A stretch of 21,254 nucleotides of DNA from positions 1 through 21,254 of IMG/VR virus record IMGVR_UViG_3300023180_000479; one strand, 5' to 3'. Position 1 is the stretch's first letter; each line of letters starts with the position of its first letter. This document shows, piece by piece, positions 7,401 through 13,700 of this stretch. A program made the translations under genes and the position numbers. The notes beneath the pieces were generated by a model, which searched no databases, had not been told where the DNA came from, and saw only the letters and a list, made by a program, of their open reading frames with translations. Source of the DNA: a virus.

Positions 7401-7837
7401 TTGCTGATTGGATGGTGAACGGTCCTTATGACTATCTTCTTTCAATTGACAGTGACATTATTTTTCCAAAAGATACACTGATCAAAATGATTAATCATGA
7501 TAAAGATTTGATCTCAGGTATGTACAGACAACGTTTGCCAGATAAAGTTATCGAACTATATGACCTGAATCAAGTGAACATTCCGTATGATAATGTACCG
7601 CGAGATCAATTGATTGAGATTGGGGGATGCGGATTTGGTTGCGTTTTAATTAAGAAGCATGTGTTCCAAACAATCGGATATCCTCAGTTTGAATATCGAT
7701 CAGCACTCAAAATGGCCGACACTTTCAGTGAAGATGTTGATTTCTGTAAAAAAGCAAAAGAACGAGGATTCAAGATGTTCGCAGATACAAGCATTAAGTG
7801 TGGGCACAAAGGTACCCACATTTTTGAGGTCGATTAA
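4484..7837 (+). CDS. Four-module glycosyltransferase / FkbM methyltransferase
   Basis: An 1117-aa cytoplasmic enzyme, the only plus-strand gene here, with a TTG start. Module 1 (about 1-400) is a GT-B, GT4-type transferase: GGSES near residue 24 and an EX7E motif E293-E301 in FPETFGISTLES. Module 2 (about 438-665) is GT2: ITPVYNAENYID, D473-D474, and D530-G-D532-D533. Module 3 (about 718-905) is an FkbM-type SAM methyltransferase: YDIGA (722-726) and DMIKMDVQGAELDILKG (832-848). Module 4 (about 926-1112) is another GT-A-like domain with a DSD motif (989-991, in LSIDSDIIFP) and CGHKG near the end. It would build a short, possibly O-methylated glycan on an acceptor. The acceptor is unknown; fibre proteins encoded around it, or surface sugars, are candidates. 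Its stop overlaps that of the convergent gene by four bases. Confidence 0.85.
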   Translation: MKICFVDTLGLCYDGSTLSKRGLGGSESALIFMSKELHKLGFDVTVFNDCISDDASPGTYDGVLYRSLHDIEQYKGQFDIYIASRSVVSFAPNEMKSRFKWSESLPNLESVAMSAKHRVLWMHDTFCDGDDLIEDFILQGRIHEIFTLTDWHTTYVTNCDHGKRRNFDILKKHIFQTRNGIQLYHDFVDVSKKDPNLFVYNASVTKGMIPLVEKVWPQVKQNLPDAKLKVIGGFYRFRSSHGPDQQEMDWRRMVDDPIHRQRDIEFTGIISQKEIADILRDASFMLYPAAFPETFGISTLESLAYNTPLITCRFGALEETAIDMACYKIPYPVEKNWSLPWLSEDQQVQNFVRETIHAYNNKYLTQQKMYACNQVKDICTWDTVALQWKQHFYKLMGDFLPIDEYRNVTYINHKVHRIFGRRTMNYEEAVIRKEKENKFCIITPVYNAENYIDKCIKSVASQDYENYQMYIIDDCSTDKTVDVVIDTIKELGIKNKFTLLRNGNNKGAVYNQINSIKQFCEPDSIVMLLDGDDWLANNPNIFNMYNNTYNRGAEYTYGSCWSLVDNIPLIAQPYPPEVKANKSYRQHKFNWNFPYPHLRTFKASLALDLDESLFKDENGEWYRAGGDVATFYNIIEQADPSKVVCVPEIVYMYNDTNPINDYKVNGTEQNDNAAKILGEKVEKVDDKVLNDLRKLGQMDLLPPEHKNYLREMSNTSKPKIIYDIGACVMHWTNAAKNAWPDSEIIAFEAMDECATLYKEKGMRYNCGLLGAEDGKEIDFYQNLEFPGGNSYYRENINVNKEAHVYFPDQCAIKKRISRLDTVVKNKNFPAPDMIKMDVQGAELDILKGCGDLLKTCNDLILELPNDNVEYNVGAPKKNEVIEWLEKEGFQLVKHFSPSPYDADYHFTRKVNAIETTHDNRTERKKRILIGVPTARYVETETMKSIYDMIVPEGYETELQFFYGYQIDQIRNLIADWMVNGPYDYLLSIDSDIIFPKDTLIKMINHDKDLISGMYRQRLPDKVIELYDLNQVNIPYDNVPRDQLIEIGGCGFGCVLIKKHVFQTIGYPQFEYRSALKMADTFSEDVDFCKKAKERGFKMFADTSIKCGHKGTHIFEVD
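7799..7825 (+). terminator. Possible rho-independent terminator inside the last codons of the glycosyltransferase gene
   Basis: TGTGGG (7799-7804) pairs with CCCACA (7815-7820) and is followed by TTTTT (7821-7825). The stem can extend outward by a G-T and A-T pairs. It ends about ten bases before the stop codon, so it overlaps coding sequence (KCGHKGTHIF). On the opposite strand the hairpin lacks a T-run, so it would act on plus-strand transcripts only. Confidence 0.35.
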
Positions 7838-8229
7838 CTATTAGGATCAACCGGCCAAGTAATTGTATCTGGGAATTCTGCTTGTTGTGGTACATCTCGT
7901 AATTCTTGTCGGTAAGTAGCCATTTCTGACGACAAAGTGAGATCGGTGAGAGCGTATTTGTCTGTCTCTTCAAGCAAATTGTCTCTACGTGCTCTATGAT
8001 AATCGGATTTTTCTTGAGTGGTCCAATCAGTCACGGACCATTCGGTACCTGTCCAATTCAGATATTGAAACTGCGTAACAGTTGGTTTATCCGCTACTGA
8101 TGTGTAACCAGCATCTGCAATTTCTTCCGCAGTATATGTGGTTTTATCTGTTCTTGTGGTACCATCAGATAACCGAATACGGTTTGGTAATTCTTTTGGG
8201 TATTCTCCGTTTTTTGTATATAAAGACAT
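7834..8229 (-). CDS. Probable phage tail assembly chaperone-like protein
   Basis: A 131-aa protein. The C-terminal half (about residues 75-128) carries the pattern R-x-x-L-L-E-E-T-D, then ATYRQELRDVPQQAEFP and ITWPVDP. This is the hallmark of the phage tail assembly chaperone family often found just after tail fibre or adhesin genes. The N-terminal half contains YTAEEIADAGYTSV and a W-rich segment (LNWTGTEWSVTDW). Its role is presumably folding or assembly of a fibre or adhesin, most likely the polyglycine protein encoded 21 bases upstream. The start at 8229 has only a weak GGAAT upstream. The TAA stop (7836-7834) overlaps the TAA of the convergent glycosyltransferase gene in the palindrome TTAA. 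Confidence 0.75.
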   Translation of the reverse strand: MSLYTKNGEYPKELPNRIRLSDGTTRTDKTTYTAEEIADAGYTSVADKPTVTQFQYLNWTGTEWSVTDWTTQEKSDYHRARRDNLLEETDKYALTDLTLSSEMATYRQELRDVPQQAEFPDTITWPVDPNS

Positions 8230-8247
8230 TGTTTATTCCGTTTAATT

Positions 8248-8255
8248 AATTTATA
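8248..8255 (-). promoter_or_regulatory. Late-promoter-like box before the assembly chaperone gene
   Basis: TATAAATT on the minus strand, one mismatch from the T4 late consensus, overlaps the stop codon of the polyglycine gene and lies 18 bases before ATG 8229. The spacing is tight and the match imperfect. Confidence 0.22.
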
Positions 8256-9219
8256 CATCCGCCGTATTAGTTGAGGGGAATGAACGACCAGTTCCCCAAA
8301 TAATTCTTACAGCACCATCTCCACCAGAACCATATTCGCCGAGAGTGTTATCGGCACCACCGCCGCCACCACCATATGCTCCACCGTCAGCGGCCACACC
8401 AGCGCCGCCTTGAGTCGCAGCACTACCGCCAGAACCACCGCCTCCAGGACCACCATCAGCGCCACCATATGTTCCAGCTGCTCCATTAGATCCTTCGCCA
8501 TAGATTCCAGTACCGCCACCGGCGCCGCCGGCATCAGATGAACCACCAGCACCGCCACCGCCTCCGCCACCGCCAGATCCTGCACTGCCAGCAGTGTTTG
8601 GAGTACCACCGGCACCGCCATCACCGGAATAACCGCCAGCACCACCGGCACCTATAACATCTGATCCTCCGGAGGCTGCGCCGCCACTACCACCGCCAGC
8701 ATTACCGCCATTACCACCGCCATCACCAGTATATGAACCACCGTCACCGCCAAGAGTAGTACCGCTTATGGTGGCGCCAGTTCCGCCAAATCCACAAACA
8801 GTGCCTGTACTGATAAAATAACTATCACCGCCATCAGACGCATCAACTGCACTTCCACCAGCACCACCACTGCCGACTACTACAGTATAAGATTGTCCAG
8901 GAGTTACAGATATATTATTTTTATATCCAAGACCACCACCGCCGCCACCTGCGCCTCCTTGAGTTCCGAAGAGCTCGCCGCCTTTCACTCCACCGCCACC
9001 ACCGCCAATGCAAACTACGCAGACAGATGTGACGCCAGCTGGAACTGTCCAACTGGTTGAGCCAGTAGTTGTAAATTCTACTTGACCAGGGTCCGCTTCT
9101 ACGAAACCTGGCCAATTATTTACCTTTTCAGCAGTGTATTGTTCTTGTAATGTCCAAACACCGCTGGCTACGGAAGAAGTTGGATCGTTATCCGGACCAA
9201 TTATTCGTCCATTACTCAT
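8251..9219 (-). CDS. Polyglycine-rich adhesin-like tail protein
   Basis: A 322-aa protein. Residues 1-45 hold an N-terminal motif (TSSVASGVWTLQEQYTAEKV) also found in shorter form in the next gene upstream. Residues 46-115 form a beta region with WTVPAGVTSVCVVCIGGGGG, the opening of the glycine-rich domain seen in many phage tail proteins. Residues 85-300 are dominated by runs such as GGGGGGGGAGG, able to form packed polyglycine II helices as in the T-even-type gp38 adhesins. The C-terminus has GAVRIIWGTGRSFPSTNTAD, which I recognise from marine T4-like phages. Start 9219 has AAAGGAT upstream. It probably binds the host receptor or supports a receptor-binding tip. The following gene encodes a likely assembly chaperone, which fits an adhesin that needs folding help. 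Confidence 0.8.
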   Translation of the reverse strand: MSNGRIIGPDNDPTSSVASGVWTLQEQYTAEKVNNWPGFVEADPGQVEFTTTGSTSWTVPAGVTSVCVVCIGGGGGGVKGGELFGTQGGAGGGGGGLGYKNNISVTPGQSYTVVVGSGGAGGSAVDASDGGDSYFISTGTVCGFGGTGATISGTTLGGDGGSYTGDGGGNGGNAGGGSGGAASGGSDVIGAGGAGGYSGDGGAGGTPNTAGSAGSGGGGGGGGAGGSSDAGGAGGGTGIYGEGSNGAAGTYGGADGGPGGGGSGGSAATQGGAGVAADGGAYGGGGGGADNTLGEYGSGGDGAVRIIWGTGRSFPSTNTADV

Positions 9220-9231
9220 AAAAAATATCCT

Positions 9232-9939
9232 TTACGATATATCCAGATAGAATGCAGAGAGAGACTGTCTACCGGTGTCATTAGATGTTATAGTATGAGA
9301 GGCAGTTGACCCAGAACTATACATAATATATCCCGTGGTTAGAGTAGTACCTACAGTTTCTAATGTAGCACCAGACCAAGTCATCGAAGGAGTTTGATTG
9401 GGTCGTCCAGTTAAAAACGCAAGAGCTATAGAAGGCGATGTTCCAGTAGCACTAAGACTTACACTGAGAGCAGATGGTCCTTTGTCATTAACAAACCCGC
9501 TAGTAGAAAAACTCGTCAAACTCGCCCCAGCATTTGGTCTAAAAATAGCTATTTGATTTGAATATCCTTCAGAAGCGCTAGGAGTTACACTTAGAGTAGA
9601 TCCAGGATCACCAGATTCTAGTATTTTCGCGTAAACATACATTCTTGGATACTCTAAATTATCTCCATTTCCTACATATGTCCATCCTGATGGTGTTGTT
9701 TGTGTTACGGTCTCGAAATCTGCTGCATAAGCAGCAATTGCCAAATCGCCGACCTGTGCGCTAGACGATATTGTACAATCAAAAGAAGCTGCAGCTGTTC
9801 CTGTCGCTGCACTGGTGAGGTCTACAAAAGTTAATGATGTGAGAGAAATGTCTGGAATATTATTTAATGTCCAAATACCACTGATGGTGCTAGTTGCTCC
9901 AATTAATCCTCCAGGGTTTTTGTCATAAAAATTGGTCAT
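9232..9939 (-). CDS. Beta-rich tail/structural protein with SGIWTL head motif
   Basis: A 235-aa protein rich in Ser, Thr, Ala and Gly with alternating beta strands. The head GLIGATSTISGIWTLNNI resembles the head of the neighbouring polyglycine protein (SSVASGVWTLQEQ), suggesting a common attachment module. The body includes QVGDLAIAAYAADFE, then TTPSGWTYVG and MYVYAKILESGDPGSTLSV, a pattern seen in phage and bacterial beta-sandwich domains where W and G alternate with strands. No signal peptide or membrane segment. The start at 9939 lies one base after the stop of the preceding gene, with only a weak ribosome site inside that gene, so expression probably depends on translational coupling. A minor tail or fibre role is inferred from position. 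Confidence 0.72.
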   Translation of the reverse strand: MTNFYDKNPGGLIGATSTISGIWTLNNIPDISLTSLTFVDLTSAATGTAAASFDCTISSSAQVGDLAIAAYAADFETVTQTTPSGWTYVGNGDNLEYPRMYVYAKILESGDPGSTLSVTPSASEGYSNQIAIFRPNAGASLTSFSTSGFVNDKGPSALSVSLSATGTSPSIALAFLTGRPNQTPSMTWSGATLETVGTTLTTGYIMYSSGSTASHTITSNDTGRQSLSAFYLDIS

Positions 9940-9940
9940 A

Positions 9941-10303
9941 TTAACTAATTTCTTCGTAACTCACTACAGCTTCTAAATCTCCTGCAACACTTGCTACAGC
10001 ACGAATTAAATCATTTTCTTCAAGATAAATTGCCGTGTCTTTTGCGATTACAACTAAACTTGCATCTGCTGGTACAGATACAGTATTTACTATTTTATAT
10101 GCTGTTGTAGCATTATCAAAAAACTCTACAGTCACATCCGCTGCATTTGTTCCGTCAACGTTTGAAACAATCAGCGAATTAACTTTAAAGACTTTACCAG
10201 AGGCAGAGGGGTTGCTGACAATAGTTGTGTTTGTAGCTGCGATAGCAACACCTTCTGTTTTACCTGTAATTGTCGCAACGTTGACTATATTTGGCGCTGC
10301 CAT
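9941..10303 (-). CDS. Conserved small structural protein of marine T4-like phages
   Basis: A 120-aa protein starting MAAPNIVNVATITGKTEGVA. It contains KVFKVNSLIVSNVDGTNAAD, then VTVEFFDN and a segment reading AIYLEENDLIRAVAS, and ends VVSYEEIS. I recognise this pattern from hypothetical proteins near tail fibres in marine T4-like phages; the exact function is not known to me. Alternating hydrophobics suggest a single beta sandwich, as in head or tail decoration proteins. A strong AGGAG site lies before ATG 10303. It follows the mini collagen-like fibre by 13 bases and is followed one base later by the 235-aa gene. Its start shares the 10-base context AATAAATGGC with three other genes of the block. 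Confidence 0.75.
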   Translation of the reverse strand: MAAPNIVNVATITGKTEGVAIAATNTTIVSNPSASGKVFKVNSLIVSNVDGTNAADVTVEFFDNATTAYKIVNTVSVPADASLVVIAKDTAIYLEENDLIRAVASVAGDLEAVVSYEEIS

Positions 10304-10316
10304 TTATTTTCTCCTA

Positions 10317-10736
10317 TTATCCAAAAACAATTGCCATGGCGATGGCTTTACCTGTTGTAACACCTGCACCGGCTGATCCGGTGTAACCTAAAACACCTTG
10401 AGATCCGTCAAAACCTGTAGTACCCGTATCACCTTTAGAACCGGTATAACCCTGTGATCCAGTATAACCGATTACACCTTGATCACCCTTAGAACCGGTG
10501 TAACCCTGTGATCCAGTATAACCAATGACACCTTGATCACCTTTTGATCCAGTATATCCTTGTGATCCATTAAATCCTGTAGTACCTGTATCGCCTTTAG
10601 AACCGGTGTAACCTTGCGAACCAGTATAACCTAAGTCTCCTTCAAAGACCCATTTACTACCGTCCCATCTCCATATACTTGAACCTACTGTATGAGTATC
10701 ATTAAGAGTTGGTGAATTTGGAAAATTAATCGCCAT
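10317..10736 (-). CDS. Short collagen-like tail fibre protein
   Basis: A 139-aa protein in three parts. Residues 1-34 are an attachment-type head (MAINFPNSPTLNDT, then WRWDGSKWVFEG). Residues 36-125 are Gly-X-Y repeats of the units GYTGSQ, GYTGSK, GDQGVI and GDTGTT. The C-terminus GVTTGKAIAMAIVFG is a pattern I recognise from the ends of marine phage fibre proteins. The head is shared with the 1341-aa fibre upstream and the 318-aa fibre (19350-20306). The start at 10736 overlaps the end of the 1341-aa gene by 11 bases, out of frame, and has AGGATAG upstream, so translation is probably coupled. Its repeat DNA shares a 74-base near-identical stretch with the large fibre gene. It may be a minor fibre or spacer; it is complete, not a frameshifted remnant. 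Confidence 0.82.
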   Translation of the reverse strand: MAINFPNSPTLNDTHTVGSSIWRWDGSKWVFEGDLGYTGSQGYTGSKGDTGTTGFNGSQGYTGSKGDQGVIGYTGSQGYTGSKGDQGVIGYTGSQGYTGSKGDTGTTGFDGSQGVLGYTGSAGAGVTTGKAIAMAIVFG

Positions 10737-13700
10737 TTATTCTATCCTGTAATTCTTCTATTTTATCACTCATCTCTTGTATTGACTTAATTAAGAAAGG
10801 AATGATTTGCGTGTAAGAAACTGATTTGATGCCTTCGTTTTCATGAACGATTTCAGGTAAAATCTTTTCAATTTCTTGTGCGATAACACCGTTACTCTTT
10901 AGGTCTGTGTCTATCCAATTAAAGGTAACAGGATTCAGTTTGTGTATAATCTGCAAACCGTTTTCAATTGTATTTATATTTTTCTTCAGTGAGGCATCAG
11001 ATGTAGAGTTGAAGTTTGTTGTTTGCAGTGTACCTGTTGAGGCATTATATATCAACTTGGTCGATGTTGCCTTTGCAGTACTATCTGAACCAACGGCCGC
11101 GACCATAACAGGATACAACGAAGTTGTTGTAGTATCATTTGTTGCATTGATTGTTCCGTTATCACCTGCACCTGCTGATCCAGTGTAACCAATGACAGTC
11201 GATGCTGATCCGGTAAAACCAGTTCCTGTATCACCCTTAGAACCGGTATAACCCTGTGATCCATTGTAACCAATGACGCCTTGGTCGCCTTTAGAACCGG
11301 TGTAACCCTGTGATCCAGTGTAACCAATGACACCTTGATCACCTTTTGATCCAGTATATCCTTGAGAACCATTATAACCAATTACGCCTTGGTCGCCTTT
11401 AGAACCAGTGTATCCAATAACGCCTTGTTGACCAGCAGCAACTACCCATTGAGAACTCGTTCCGTCATTATAGTACACACTGAGCATGCCATCATCAGAA
11501 TCGAACCAGAGATCACCGCTTGCAGGTGAAGACGGTGCTGCGTCTTGTATTGTAATTGCGAAGGCATCACCTTTTGATCCAGTGAAACCTTGAGACCCGT
11601 TGAAACCAGTCGTTCCTGTATCACCTTTTGATCCAGTATAACCTTGAGAACCATTATAACCAATGACACCTTGGTCGCCTTTAGAACCAGTGTAACCCTG
11701 TGATCCAGTGTAACCTATGACACCTTGGTCGCCTTTAGAACCAGTGTAACCCTGACTACCTGTATAACCAATGACACCTTGATCACCTTTGGATCCAGTG
11801 TAACCAATGACACCTTGATCACCTTTAGAGCCGGTATATCCTTGTGATCCATTATAACCGATTATACCTTGTGATCCAGTATATCCAATGTCACCTTTGT
11901 CGCCTGTTCTTGCGAATGTAATAATAATATCTTCGCCGTTTGTAAATGATGCAGCTGAACCACTTACATAAGCGCAATTGACAATAAAGTATCCTGTCTG
12001 TTCGCTGATACTACTAATCGTGAACAATGCAAAATCATCAGCATTAAACTTGTTACTGATTCTAAAGTGTCCTTTGATCGTACTTGTACTATCATCAATA
12101 GTTCGTAAGAATGTTTGTATATCAGTTGCGGCATCGTCCGTATCATCAATATACATTTGAGTAGCGGAAGATACCGTAGCGTTGTTAAGACGCAATGTAC
12201 CCGCACCAGGATCAGCGTTGGTTGTAGTTGTGTTAAAGGTATAATCGAATGTGGCGCCACCGAAATTACCATCGTTGCCTTTCGATCCAGTATAACCCTG
12301 TGATCCATCGAAACCTGTTGCGCCTCTAGAACCGGTGTACCCTTGTGATCCAGTATAACCGATATCGCCTTTGGATCCGGTGTAACCTTGTGAACCATTA
12401 TAACCTTGAGAACCGGTATATCCGATTACGCCTCTAGAACCGGTATAACCCTGTGATCCAGTGTAACCTATGACACCTTGGTCGCCTTTAGAACCAGTGT
12501 AACCCTGTGATCCATTAAATCCTGTAGCACCTCTAGAGCCGGTGTAACCTTGTGAACCAGTGTAACCTTGTGAACCAGTCCAACCTTGTGATCCATTATA
12601 ACCAATGACACCTTGATCACCTTTAGAGCCGGTATATCCTTGTGAACCAGTATAACCCCGTGATCCATTGTATCCGATTATACCTTGTGATCCAGTATAG
12701 CCTGTATCGCCTTTATCACCAGTACGAGCAAATGTTATAATGATGTCTTCAGCATCGGAGAATGATGCCGCGCTGCCAGAAACATAACCACAGTTAACAA
12801 TAAAGTATCCCGTCTGTTCACTAATACTGCTGATAGTAAATATCGCAAAGTCATCAGAATTAAATTTATTACTAATTCTGAAATGACCTTTGATTGTACT
12901 TGTGCTGTCATCTATTGTTCTGAGGAAAGTTTGTATATCGGTCGCATTGTCATCGGTATCATCGATATACATTTGAGTAGCCAATGAGACAGTTGCATTA
13001 TTAAGTCTTATTGTGCCGGCACCAGGATCAGCATTTGTAGTTGTTGTGCTGAAAGTGTAATCAAATGTTGCACCACCAAAATTACCGTCATTACCTTTCG
13101 AACCAGTGTAACCCTGTGATCCATTAAATCCTGTAACACCTCTAGAACCAGTGTAACCTTGCGATCCAGTGTAACCCTGTGATCCATTGTAACCTTGCGA
13201 TCCATTGTAACCTTGTGAACCGGTGTATCCTATAACACCCTGATCGCCTTTAGAACCGGTGTAACCCTGCGATCCAGTCCAACCTTGAGACCCGTTGAAA
13301 CCTGTAGTACCCGTGTCACCTTTTGATCCAGTATAACCTTGTGATCCTGTAAATCCTGTAGCACCTCTAGAACCAGTGTAACCTTGTGAACCATTATAAC
13401 CTTGAGAACCGGTATATCCTTGGCTGCCGGTGTAACCTTGCGATCCAGTCCACCCCTGAGAACCGGTAAATCCAGTTGCGCCTCTAGAACCTGTGTAACC
13501 TATGTCACCTTTATCGCCAGTTCTAGCAAAAGTAATAATGATATCTTCGGCATTGGTGAATGATGTCGCACTACCACTTACATATGCACAGTTGACGGTG
13601 AAATAACCTGTGTTTTCTGTAATACTGCTAATAGTAAAAAGAGCAAAGTCACTTGCGTCTAATCTGTTACTAACACGGAAATGACCTTTGATTGTTGATG

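Larger units (their letters stand above)
10489..11364 (-). repeat. 74-base near-identical repeat shared by two fibre genes
   Basis: Positions 10489-10562 and 11291-11364 are identical except for one base (10518 versus 11320). One copy lies in the short fibre gene and the other in the collagen-like part of the large fibre gene. It is the longest shared segment noticed among the GYTGSQ repeats and could serve recombination between the two genes. Confidence 0.8.
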
